Part shown: positions 1-11,444 of the stretch, piece after piece
Layout of the letters: each line of letters starts with the position of its first letter
Numbering within the stretch: position 1 is the first letter of the stretch
Program-made: the position numbers and the translations under genes
Notes under the pieces: model-generated
Told to the model about the DNA's origin: nothing
The model's database searches: none
What the model saw: the letters and a program-made list of their open reading frames with translations, nothing else
Origin: Oxyruncus cristatus
Lineage: Eukaryota; Chordata; Aves; Passeriformes; Cotingidae
Length of the DNA stretch: 64,000 nt
Direction: 5' to 3'
NCBI GenBank assembly: GCA_013399855.1
Contig: VXAY01002462.1
Location: forward strand, 1,171,259-1,235,258

Positions 1-3000
1 TAGCAAATTAAATAACTCCAACAATGTGAGTCTTTCTTTCAAGTGTGTTTTCCAATCATTTTCACCTTCCCAGTAGTACCTGCATCTACTTGAAAGGTAA
101 ATGAACTTCTCTCTCCTTATCCATATTGCCCTACATATGCAAGTAAGGATTGCATTAATACTTTATTGCAGAACTCCTCAGTGAGTTGTGAGAACATTAA
201 CATCTTCATTGCTTTTCATTGATATTTACCAGTGTTGAAATCCTTCACAGATAAAAAAATTAATCTTCAAAAACCTCCTTGAAAGCTGAGCAGGTTTTAT
301 TCTGTTTACAACGCTGGATAAAAGGCACAGTCATTTAAATTAATCATTTTAAGTTATTTGGATACCCACTTAAAGGCATTGTATTACACAGTATTTTAAA
401 GATTAAGGGACAGTTCACAGTTCTGCAGTTTTGAATTATCAGAACTTGTTCATGTAATGCCCCATTCTCAACCTGCCCATTCTGAAAATAAGGATGGAGA
501 GTAACTGCATCTCCAAAAAGCTGAAGTTCAGAGTATGGACTCTAAACATTATTGCAATAGTCTGTAATTTCTTGCCCTTGGTCTCCTGCCCACATCTTAA
601 CAAGTCTTTTAATTTTCCTACTTTATGACTCCTAAGTCCCTACTTGCTCTTTACGAATTTTAGTGTCCCCATCAAGACGAAAACTGTCTTCCTGTGCCAA
701 ATAGGATTTGTGGTTCTCCCAGCCACACCCTTTAGTCCTGGCAACGTTTTCTCTTCTCCATTTTCTCCTGTCTAGGTTATAACTCTTCCTGCTCCATACT
801 GCCCACATGTAAAGAAGGAACGTATCAATAAAGAGAGAAAACAGGAGATACTCTTCCTGTACACAGTTTTTGCGACGTCACACCCTGGTCTTCAACACCA
901 GAAAGCTCAGACTTACTCAAAGGTAGACTACCTGTGTTTGGTCACAATGAGTTGATGAACACAGCGGCAAGCTTGAAGAACTAAAATCTGTTTAGTGAGT
1001 ATGGTAGCTATAGTGACATAGGCTGCTCAATTCCGCTGAGTTTTTACCATCTGGGTGCAAACTGCAACATCTACAAGTTGCCTGAACTGAACAGATTTTC
1101 AGAGTGATGGCTGAGAGTAGTGTCTTTCTTGCTAAATATTTAAATGCCCATTTGAAAGCACTTCAGTAATTTACTGGTCCTCAGAGTTCTTAATTATGTC
1201 AGCCATGTCCCTGAAATGGATGAAATTCTTCTCAGAGTGAAAGGCACCATACAAAACTTCAGCATCCACAGCTGACTTTTCACAAAGTTACATGCAACAG
1301 AAAACAATCTTCTAATAGAGTGCCCATCAATTTTGATAGCATGTACTGCTACAAGCTCTGCTTTTGGTAATATGAACAAGATCACTTCATCCATCAGTGC
1401 CAATCACACTGTAGAACAAAACACAGCAACGATTTACAGTACAGAACAGCACTACTTAAATCACTTAAGACAGGAAATTCAGAGATTTTTATTCAGAAGA
1501 AAACACCACCCAGAGTTAGACAAAGTAAAATGCAGAAATTGGTCAGAACGCACTGTTGCCACCTCATCTGCTCTAAAAAAGAGTGAAACCTTTCAGCCAT
1601 AAATGTTAAGCACTTTTGTCTCACATCTGTCCAAAATGCAGAGCACTGGCCACATGAAAGAGCCTCAAAGCCTTCCATTGAGACAGTGAAATTACAGCTC
1701 AACAGCACTGCAAAGAGGGATTCAACAGTTAAAATGTCAGTAGTTCATTTTTCAGTTACATTAAAAAACATAGATGCATTTTGTTTCCATTCTAAATTCA
1801 CAGAGAGATTGGTTTTAACTACCCATGGACAAGTCACAAACATTTCTTGTTAGTACAGTAACTGAAGGAAGCAATGAGAGAGTGGGGTGCAGGGAAGACA
1901 GTTTGCAGAACCTCGCCACATGGCAACTGGAGGTTAGCCTCACTCCCCGCATGCCTGCAGTGTCTGTTCCCACTAATGAATTTTTCTCTGGTGACACATA
2001 ATTTTAGATAAACATAATTTAAGATACGGTACTATTCCCGAATGTCCAGATTCTCATCCTTGCTCAGTATCTCCTTCATTCCTCATTCTAATAAGAGCTG
2101 AGCCTGCCATCCCAACTCATATAAAGTTTTGCTGTGTCAGACATTGATTTCTGAGAGAGAAACTTTCTGCTCGGTATAGGAAAGGGGATGGAAAATGAAC
2201 TCCATTTTTACTAATCAGTGTTAATTATGTTTAGATGTTCCATAAAGAGTAATTGTCTCACTTGAAAATTAACAACTTTTTTTTTCCCCCACAAACACCA
2301 GTATTGGCAGTAACTTCCACTTTGCATTAACTGCCCTTTCCTATAATAAGAAAGAAGAAATCACTCTACTTCTGATTAATGCTTGTTAGCTTTTTTCATT
2401 CCAGTGAGGGGAGCAAATGAGGGATGGGGAAAAGTACACAATGAGAGTAAAAGGAAAAGAAGAATTTGGATCCAAAAGCTTTCCTTTATCCTTTCTGAAA
2501 AGCACAGTTAACCACAAATAGACAAGGCAATTTTCTATAAATATTATCAAGGGGCCATAGTTCAACTGCCAGTTTAATTCTAAAGCAGAACTGTAGTGAC
2601 TTGGAGAAGAAAGGGATTTCAACTGTAACTTTGGAAAACATTTTGTCCTCAATTACATAAGCATTTTAGAGGATGTAATAGTATTGCATCCCGACAACCA
2701 GAGAAATGAAATGTTCCTCTGCCTCTGGGAGGGCTTTAAAATATTGCTCAAGGATCTGCAGAAGTGACAGAATCACACTGCTGTTATTTGAAAACCACTA
2801 GTCCTGATGTTCTTGTCTAATACAGTTTCATATCCACTTCAGTCCACACGCCTGCTAGGAACATATGCAGACTGGCAGTTAACTACACTTTCTAAGTGAG
2901 CACTAGACATATAGTATTTCTGCTCTCCTCTCAATTGTTCATGGCTCATTAAAGAGATTTTCCAGCACTGTTACTGTACTAATTTAGAATCATGTCAAGG

Positions 3001-3335
3001 CTGACTAAGCTCTGAATGAAACCCTCATCTTCAGGTCCAAAAAACCCTATGCTGAATGTTGCAATCGCAGCTGGCACTGGTTGCAACACATAATTCATAC
3101 AGTTTCTTGAGTGGTATGTTACAGTTGCGAACAGGAATTTCAGAGTATTAGCTAACATTGAAACACTTGGAAGTTCTTCAAATAAAGTAATATATGTCAC
3201 TTTGACATCTTCAGGGATGAACATGTTTTTTACTTTTTCAATTTGCTGCTTGTTAAATTGTAAGAGGACGTAAACAACAAAAGAATCACCCAACTCATTA
3301 TCATAAGGAAATAATAATATTCTTTGATCAAGTAC
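1..3335 (-). other. PTPRM: PTPRM intron downstream of FN3-3 exon (partial)
   Basis: The 5' end of this intron is the donor at 3335; its 3' end lies beyond position 1. No further PTPRM exon, RNA gene or clear mobile element was recognised. The next exon of the R2B family (about 103 bp, opening FN3 repeat 4) was looked for by its expected protein wording and not seen. An open frame of 118 codons runs on the minus strand from the donor to 2979; it is treated under findings. Confidence 0.75.
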
Positions 3336-3537
3336 CTGATATTTTCGTGGTGAACTGATTTGTTATTGGAGGTCCAAACCCTTTAGCTGTGCTGGCTCTG
3401 ATGGTAAAAGAGTAGGTAGTGCCAGGATACAGTCCAAAAAAGAGATAGTGCGTTTCATTTCCTAGCTTTGAGACTCGTCCACTTTGATTGGATAAATCTA
3501 TTTCTGGGTCAAAGGAACTCACTGCTTTGTAGGTGAT
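3336..3537 (-). CDS. PTPRM: PTPRM internal exon, rest of FN3 repeat 3 (202 bp)
   Basis: Third coding exon on the minus strand. The acceptor is tattcttttgcag immediately above 3537 and the donor gtactt immediately below 3336. It encodes 67 whole codons from [18 protein letters not shown] to TNQFTTKIS plus one base of the next codon (entry phase 0, exit phase 1). The region completes FN3 repeat 3: it carries the tyrosine-corner motif [15 protein letters not shown], the loop KGFGPP and sequons NQS and NET. The sequence is close to PTPRM as I know it in vertebrates, so I am confident of the family and nearly so of the paralogue. The following exon, expected to start the fourth FN3 repeat, was not found between here and position 1. 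If the downstream intron were retained, the frame would reach a TGA three codons after the KIS residues. Confidence 0.95.
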
Positions 3538-6500
3538 CTGCAAAAGAATAAGAAAGTTATAAACTGCCTTGAGCAGATGGACAGAGATTGCATCTTTATC
3601 CAGTAAACCCTTCTGATGTATGCGCTGTCAGACATTTTGTGATAAGCTATCTTACTCTCTTATACTCTTCAAATCCCGAATCCCACGAAGGGACACAGAA
3701 ATTCAGTCGTAACTGGTATAAGTTATTACTTCTATAGATACAGAGACTTAGAGGCAGCTAGATTACAACTCTAAACGATGGTTTCAGGCTTACATTAATT
3801 CCTTCAAGATGACGGCTTTTTCCATGTCATATTTTGAATTCATCTTACTGTTGGTTTTGATCAGCGACAGTAACAAAACCAAAACAACCAGGTAAAAACT
3901 GAGAAGTGAACAACATGGGGTGTAGCCCCCCAGTTCCAGCTGACTTAACTGTAATTACACTTTGCCCTGAATAAGGAAGTCCGTAAAAGATAATAAGTGC
4001 AGCTTAAGGCAATTTTTTCAGAAACTGGATAAAGCTTCTATTTTAGTCTGAAGCTTAGCTATTACATTTGCTAATTTGGAATTTTTCAGTTTATTATATT
4101 GTACCTAGGTCAGATTCTCATTTGGAGGAAAGGAGAGATAAAATGTTAAGTAATATATGCAGAGTGTATACTGTATCCTCAGTTTGATTCAAACGGTATT
4201 TTTAGTTTTCATTAGAAATGTTAATAAAAGTTCACAGTAAAACTTGATCCAGATTTTTTCTATTAATTACGTATTTCTTTGCACTGTAATGAGAATTTTA
4301 AAATAAGAAAACCATAAAAAAATTAAAAAGTAAAAATTATTCATCCCTCCTTTTTACAAGTTTCATTTTTATGTAAATAATTCCAACACCCTTATTATAT
4401 AAAGTGATAATTTACATCCTTTGAGGTATATTTACTCCACATCATTATAATTAAGAAGGCACATAATACAATACATAGAAAACATGTGTTGGCATGACAC
4501 ACCTCAAAAACTTGCACTTTCCTAAAACCTTTGACTTAATGAAAATTGATTTTTATATGACCCATAGAGTATAACATCAATAAAGTGCTGGAATATAGTA
4601 ATAAAAACTTTGATACCATTTAAATAAACCCTGACATTGTTTCAGTAGATATAGGTAGATCCTCTATAATTCCTCATCCATAAGCTGAACTGAAAGTGCC
4701 TTAAAAATGATCCAACTAACCCTTCTAATTCGTGCAAACAACGGAAGAAGATTACCAACCATCTGAACTTGTATCAGTAAAGAAACTGAGGTTATACATT
4801 GCTTAACTGAATCTCCCTATCTCATGCTAAGTGTTGTTATGTCTGCTTTTGGGAGAGTGGGTCATAACTTTTTTTTGAGATTTTAAAATACAGGTTAAAC
4901 AAATACATCACACCTAAGCTTTAAATACAGGTGATCCTGTTTGCCACAGGTATGTGAACTAATGACCTCCTGCAGCTCCCTTTAATTTTGTTTTCTATAT
5001 TTCTATGATTCTTAACTTGGTTTTCCAAAATCTCACTTAACTTTTATTCGAAATTATACCAGGCTATCAGAGACTCAGCGGTATATGTTAGCTTCTTACA
5101 AAATTTTTGCAGTGTTTAGTTATTAGATAGCTAAGTACCTGATGTTCCACAATAAAACATGTTCTTCCATGGTTCATGCAGAACACATGAAAAAAATAAG
5201 CCTTTTTCCTGGTTAAAACAAACTTGAACTGTTTCTGTATTTCACTTCTACATGTAAGACGGTTTCTAGTTTGGGTTTTTTTTTAAACTGTTGCTAATGT
5301 CAGCTCAGTTTTAAAGTTATGGAAAAGGCACATGAAGGTCATTTTCTCACTGGATGTTGACTACTTTTATCAAATTTAGATGAAACCTTGCCCAAAGGAC
5401 TAATGCCTTTATTCCAACAACTGTGGACCCGTACTGGTGATAGAGGAGCAAAATGTCATTATGTCATTTCTTTTTTTAAGGTTTTTTTTCTTTAAATATT
5501 TGTAAAATAACTGGATTTGCACCTAATTTCACAATAGCAGTGAATACTTTGATGCTTGATTCTTCAACACAAGAGTTTTTCTCACCACACATACGAAAAG
5601 ACTGTTTCCTTCAGGTACTAAAAAGAAATAGCTGGCCCCAGAAAACAGACTAAGTTATGAGATTTTAAAGAACACAGAAAGTTAGGTCCTCTGAGTAAAA
5701 AATGCTAGACACTGAGTTGAGACTGAGCTTTCTCTCTGGGAGCAAGCCAGAGTCTCTCTCTGGGATGGAGACTCTGGACTGCACATTAAGTTCATCTGTC
5801 TGCTGGGATTGAGACCCTGGGACCTCCTGCTGAAAGATGCCTGCTGCTGTAATCTTAAGGCTACCCTCACAAAAAATAGCTACCAGCTAAAGAGCTCTCC
5901 CTGGAAAGATCAACCATGCTTCTAGGTCTAACTCAGGCTTACATGTAGCTTTGCATTACCCAAGTTGTGGGTCTTCTACCCCAAAGTACCTGTCACTCTC
6001 ATACTTCCTTTCCTCCTGGCACTTCAGTTCTTTCACCCCGGTTGTGTACAGTCCAGTGGCAGGTGACAGGCCAGCAGAAGGAGCATTCAACCTGTGCTGT
6101 GGCTCTGTGCCTGAATCGCTTCCCTGAAGGCAGATCAACATGAAGTGGGGAATCCCTCAGGCTGAAGTATCTCCTACCCAGGCCTTCCCCCCTACTAGGT
6201 TAGTGTTTGTCTGCTAGACCAACCTCTGAAAGTTGAATGCCATGAGCGTAGTTTTCATGAACGTACCAAAGATGGCATATGTTTGTATAAAAGCTGCTTT
6301 AGTGGCTATGCTTTTTAGATCCGAATTGTGGGTGCATACACAACCAAGGCTTAGATGCCTCTGTCTAAGCTTTGGCTTGCAAAAGGATGCAGACAGGAGT
6401 TCAACTCGTTCCTCAGGCTTGGGTGATTTGGAGCTGTGCTGGATGCACTACCTTGAAAGCACAACCATCAGCCTGAGGTGCCTACTGAGGCATCACAGAT

Positions 6501-8085
6501 AGTCTAAATCAACCTATAAAAACATCAGTACCTAAATTTCATCTGTCTTGTCTGGATCTGATTCTGTTCAGTTAGCTAAAATATAAGCAAAGTATACTTT
6601 TATACTTCACCAGAAGTATACATTTAAAATAGGTAATATGCCCCACTGATTCAATGTGTGCATTTGTTGGCCTCCAGGTAGTTTACCAGTCATATCTATA
6701 AAAACTTTATGATACATTTTAGGCTTATAAGCAAACATCAGGGCAGAAGAAGTATTGACAAACAAGCTTCCAGCAGCTAGGTACCTGTTCATATTCAGCC
6801 ACCTCACTGGACTGAGCTGACATCTTTAAAACAAGGGACAGTATGATTGCATCAGTCTGTTGGTATCTTTTACTTAAAAATTAATTAAATTACATTTCTG
6901 ATTTAACCGATGGCCCTGCTCCTCCCGTCTCTGTGCTGAGATGTATTAGATAAACAGTATAAGGTGGTATCAAGATTTTCTTTCCAAAATCCTCTTCACT
7001 GTTGGAATGCTAGGTTCCTCTGATGTTCAGAAATGTGCACTGTTTGGACTACCTTAGGAAGTCTGGTCCTTTCCCACCTCTGAATACACCTGCACAAGTC
7101 CCAGTACAGCTGATGGAGTTAGATTTCCATATACATTTAGGAATCAACTGTCCATATATGTGCATATACTCTTCAGCAGAGTAATTAGACATTCATGCAT
7201 GTTCCTAAGTACGAAGAGGATTCACCACTGTGTGTTTCCATGTACATAAGGTCTAACATCAATAATAACATTAACACTTAACTAAAACATTCTGATCCCT
7301 GAAGACAGACAACTGTTGAACTAGCTACAAAGTTTTCTGCTTTATAAAAAAGCAATTCATACTTTTTCATAACATTTTATTCTCCTACAATAAAGTAGTT
7401 TTCAAAACAGTATCAATAGGTTACCGTTCAATTTAACTTTTCTTTTACACCGTATCTCATTTAGGTGTTTTTTTTTAAACAAAGCATTTCAATACCAATT
7501 TTGTAGTAAGGTCAGGTAAGAAGCTTAACAGTGATTACTGTCTGACAGCTTAATCTGTGCAGTCTTTTGTCAATTTTTCTAAGAGGTATTCAGGGAGAGG
7601 TTCCACATGAGAAAAAGCAGTGATTTTTAGACATCTAACAACATACACTTTTGTTGAATTTGCATTTGAAAAATGCTAGATTTTTTCTGAATTATGCCTG
7701 CTTGTTTCTATTACAATAGGCTTCCTGTAATGAGTCTTATCTAAATGTGACGTTGACTGTCGCTGTTGTGTTATGTCTCCTATTTTTTTAAGAAATCCAC
7801 TAAGATTTGTCTTTCAATCTTTTAAATATTTGACCCAGATTACTAAATAGAATGCTATATCACATGGTTGTAAAAATAGCAGTTCTCTTAAAGCTGGTAA
7901 CTCAAGGACATTCTGAGTCCTGCATAATTCACTCCTACATTATATTTACTTTCCAAGTGCTACTATTTTCAAACTGAAGTTAATTTTACATAAACTGTAA
8001 AAAAATATTAATTTTCATACTAATTATGCACTTCTGAAAATCAGAACTATACATAAAAATTAAAACATGGCAAATTTCTAGATAC
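3538..8085 (-). other. PTPRM: PTPRM intron between the 110-bp and 202-bp exons
   Basis: Complete intron of 4,548 bp, bounded by gtatct (donor, 8085 side) and ttttgcag (acceptor, 3538 side). The sequence is AT-rich. I see no gene or recognisable CR1/LTR copy. The one structured stretch is the inverted-repeat cluster at 6345-6494. Confidence 0.9.
6345..6494. repeat. Cluster of interlocking short inverted repeats
   Basis: Four inverted-repeat pairs lie in 150 bp. A local hairpin at 6345-6375 has 12-bp arms (core GCTTAGA/TCTAAGC, one G-T pair) around an 8-nt loop. GATGCCTC at 6354-6361 pairs with GAGGCATC at 6487-6494. CCTCAGGCT at 6411-6419 pairs with AGCCTGAGG at 6470-6478. TGCCT and AGGCA flank ACTG at 6479-6492. 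The arrangement could be an old palindromic DNA-transposon remnant or a conserved structured element; I cannot name a family. Confidence 0.5.
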
Positions 8086-8195
8086 CTCATACAAAGTAAT
8101 AACACCATATGTTTGCGCTGGTTCTCTCCACTGAAGAAAAATCTTCTCTTCAAAGGTACTCCCTTGAATGGATTCAAGTGGCACAGCACTTGGGA
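8086..8195 (-). CDS. PTPRM: PTPRM internal exon, first part of FN3 repeat 3 (110 bp)
   Basis: Second of the three coding exons. Read on the minus strand, it follows a strong pyrimidine tract and acceptor (ttatctgttag) and ends at GAG before the donor gtatct. The split codon G|TC joins the preceding exon to give Val, followed by 36 whole codons beginning [17 protein letters not shown] and ending YGVITLYE. This is the linker between FN3 repeats 2 and 3 plus the first strands of repeat 3, including the conserved tryptophan in FLQWREP. The entry phase is 1 and the exit phase 0. The 110-bp length is the one I recall for the R2B-family exon at this position. It is too short to stand out as an ORF and was found by following the reading frame from the flanking exons. 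Skipping it alone would shift the frame. Skipping it together with the next exon (110 + 202 = 312 bp) would not. Confidence 0.95.
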
Positions 8196-9530
8196 CTAAC
8201 AGATAAAAGAAGAAAAAAAAGAATTTGTTTTAAGAAAAAATTCAGAAGGACACACTCTATTTAATATTTGCACTGCTGAGGCATAAAAACCATCCCACTA
8301 TTATTTCCCCAAGACTGAAGCAAAGGCCAGGGTAGCTCAGGATGAGAAAGATTTATTTAACAAGACAGTGCCATTATGTGTCACCTTCAGTCTAAGAAGG
8401 AATTCGTGAGCATCACACATTTCCTGTAAAACTTTATGGATGATAAAAGGACAAATGAGCTTTTTATAAGGAATTAAGCAATATCTCAAATATAAATTTT
8501 TGCAAATAAAATCTACTTGTGATACCTATTTATCAACAGTGTTACTGTCCCAAAATGGCAAACACATTAAACATTCACATATGCAAACGGACAAGCAGCG
8601 GAGTAACAAGGTATAGTTTCAGGAAACTGAACTAGAGAGGTTAACTTGGAAAGATGTTGCATAGAACAGCAATGAGCACTGACGTTAGGCCTGAAGACCT
8701 ACAACAGGGTGAACATAAGAAAACTAAGAAACAATCAAACTAAAAAATCTGACATTATTAATTATTTTTAAAGTCTCTTAATGTATGAGGAAGACCTCTG
8801 AAGAATGAGGGAGGTCAGAAGGTTCTGATAAAAGATATGTGAACCACTCTCAGGTATCTAATTCTGTTACCCTTTTGTTCTGCAACCATAACCTCACCCC
8901 CGAGACAATGTCAATGCAGTTTTCAGAGAAGGAGATGTGTAAACAGCACATGGACATCTGTGCTTTTATTTTGTAACAACACTGTCAAAGGAATGTGGAA
9001 AGCAAATCCCGAAAAATGCAGACAGGTCTGTTGTGAGGCAAAAGGCATTGAGGCGTTTGCACAAACTGCATGTGAAAATCCAGCAAGAAAGTACAACTTA
9101 ACATTTTCCACCTGCTAAAGAAAGAAGGTGGAAAGTACTTTCTGCATTGGTTTAAATAACCTCTCATATCCCTTACTGAGATTTTACCTGAATGGTTAAG
9201 GAAGAGAAAGATCTGCAAGCAAGACATTTGGTGACTCCTTCCTGTTGACACTTTTGGTAGAGCACTATCCTCCTCCTACTGCTCCATGCTGTTGGTACAG
9301 GAGTTTACAAAGTCCATAGGTCTCCACAGAGTGCCCTGCTCCACCAAAGGGAAGACCCAAGGACACAAGTGGTGGTTTCTAAACTGGCCTGCCAGTCCTC
9401 TATGGACCAGTAAAACAACACTTATAGGGCAGCTTTAATTCTGGGCACTAAACCTTGCTTCCAAGTAGGAGAGAACTGGCAAAACTCATTCAGAATGATG
9501 GGGTTAATGATTTATGTGTAGAGGAAGAGA

Positions 9531-9549
9531 AATTAAATTAAATTAAATA
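9531..9549. repeat. (AATTA)n microsatellite
   Basis: Almost four perfect copies of a 5-bp AATTA unit are visible directly, within the intron between the 309-bp and 110-bp exons. Confidence 0.85.
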
Positions 9550-9736
9550 TAGCATAAGTAAACTGAACGTATAGCAAAACTCTGTAGTAACCTCTAAAAT
9601 TATCTGAAGGTTATAAACTCTGAGCAGTTACGCCATAAGGGGGGAGTCAAACACTGGTAAAGGTCACTTAGACATGTATTCAAACTTAAGTGTACAAGAC
9701 CATGAGCAATCTGCTCTCACTTAACCTTCTCTGAGC

Positions 9737-9796
9737 AAAGGGCTAGACTAAGTGAGCTCAAGAAGTCCCTTGCAACCAACATGACTGTGTAATTTG
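9737..9796 (+). mobile_element. CR1 LINE 3' end, old short fragment
   Basis: The text gggctagactaagtgagctc and the following agtcccttgcaacc resemble the CR1 3' untranslated end (ggttggactagatgacctc, aggtcccttccaacc). It is diverged and only about 60 bp, so the family call is moderate. No coding part remains. Confidence 0.5.
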
Positions 9797-11135
9797 AAAA
9801 ATTAAGATGATTGTTTGGGTCTGTATACTCTAGATAAAATACATAAACATCCCTGATAACAATAAGCTCTTTAGCTTTGTCATCCTACAATTGAATGGAA
9901 TCAAAGTTAGAGGATGACACCAAAATTAATTCTAATTAAACACTTTTTTTGTAAGCTACGCTTTGTTGAATGCACTGCATTAGTAACTGTATATTCCTAA
10001 ATTGTTTAAGTTATTCCCTCATATATTTTGATTAGAAATTAGTACTACATAAAACCAATGCAGCATATATTAAATCATTTAATGGGTTTAAATGACAGAC
10101 TTCAAGTATTTATTCTAAAAGGAACTCATAACTGCTGAAGTTTTTATTAGAAATATTTCCAACATGTTTGCAGTAAACCTATAACCGATCTGGAAGAAAA
10201 TACAAAGCCATTCCTGTTCAGATTGAAGACGATAAAAATGGAAGGAGAACAGCTCTGTTATACAAAGCAATACCAGTCATTTGATAAGGTTTATTTGAAA
10301 TATATGCATTTAAAACAGTTAAAAGCAAGGTCAAAAAAATAGGGTACACTTGTAGAGTGCACTAAGGGACTATATATCAGCACAGAATGTTCTGGAACGG
10401 TGAAACTGATTCCTGATGCATGACCAGTTTAACAGCGAAGCCCCGTTTTGGTATCGTAGCTAACAGAGCTCCAGCAAACTCTCTGCATGTGTAATCAAAG
10501 CAATATCACAGAGGACTTAGGAGGATGGTATAACCTTTTCATGCAATATTTTTAAGAGCACTGCAGAGACACAGTAGCTAATTCTGCTGTCCCTGCTTCA
10601 AAAAAGACATTTGCAAATTACATTATGCTTGAGACAAAATTTTTAAAAAAGAGATCTGAAAATCCCATATGAGTTGAAAATTATTAAAAAGAAGGGAATA
10701 TCTGTATATTTCAATGTCTCTATATGGAATTCTCTAAATAAGCAACTAACATTGTCCAGCAGTTAGAAAGCCAAAGACAGAGAAACTGAAACCGCAAATC
10801 AAGAACAAATATTTAATGTTGAGCACATCACTCAGTAGAAAAGCTTACACGAGGATACCGTGGACAATCACCTGAATTTTCTTCAAGTTGATGCTGCAAG
10901 TTTAAAATGGCAGAATACAGTTGAAACACAAGTTACGAGTTTAATGATGAAATGATTAAACTATGTGTGATGTTACAGGTTATGTAAAAGATCACTGTAA
11001 TAATGGAGCTTTACTCTCTTAAAATTGGTGAAGTTGGTGAAGAGTCTCTTACAAATTTTAGCGAAAGTAGAACATGCACTTAAGTAGAAAATTGTATCGA
11101 GTATCAGGCCTTGTACAATGTATATGTAAACTCAC

Positions 11136-11444
11136 CATCTTCGTCAGTTTGCACTACAAGTTCTTGGCTTTCTTTTCGTCCTTCGGGATTCATTAATACT
11201 AATTTGATGCTGACATTTGTGTACGGTGACAGGTTAGTAATTGTGTGCTGGGGATGTGAACTTTCTGTATCCCAGCTTACTTCTTCTCTCACTTGCTCTT
11301 GTCCTCCAGCCTGGTAACGGTAGTGGACTGTGAGGTTGTACCGATGGCAACGTGTGACATTATATCCAAATGGTTCCCAGCAAATAGTGATTTGCCTAGA
11401 TTTGATCTCCACAACTTCTAGTTTTCGTGGTCCACGCATTGGAT
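11136..11444 (-). CDS. PTPRM: PTPRM internal exon encoding FN3 repeat 2 (309 bp)
   Basis: Internal exon of a receptor-type protein tyrosine phosphatase of the R2B (MAM-Ig-FN3) subfamily. The protein is a single-pass plasma-membrane receptor whose ectodomain binds itself on neighbouring cells and whose cytoplasmic phosphatase acts at cadherin junctions (family knowledge). The 103-codon translation has the FN3 core: the tryptophan in CWEPFGYN, the tyrosine strand NLTVHYRYQ, and the loop NLSPYTNVSIKL, ending at VVQTDED. N-glycosylation sequons are NVT, NLT and NVS, plus NLS followed by Pro. The acceptor reads ttttgcag just above 11444 and the donor gtgagt lies just below 11136. The phase is 1 at both ends, so this exon is a complete symmetric FN3 module. 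Length and phase agree with the 309-bp exon I recall for R2B genes. Wording such as KLEVVE and GGQEQVREEVSWDT favours PTPRM over PTPRK, PTPRT or PTPRU. The polypyrimidine tract of the acceptor is weak. No start codon belongs here. Confidence 0.95.

Larger units (their letters stand above)
8196..11135 (-). other. PTPRM: PTPRM intron between the 309-bp and 110-bp exons
   Basis: Complete intron of 2,940 bp with a strong donor (gtgagt) and a good pyrimidine-rich acceptor. It contains a short CR1-like tail at about 9737-9796 and an (AATTA)n run at 9531-9549. Nothing else coding was recognised. Confidence 0.9.

Noticed and set aside
1..3335. Next PTPRM exon (start of FN3 repeat 4)
   Set aside because: Looked for by its expected protein wording on the minus strand and not found. 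It should lie left of the window.
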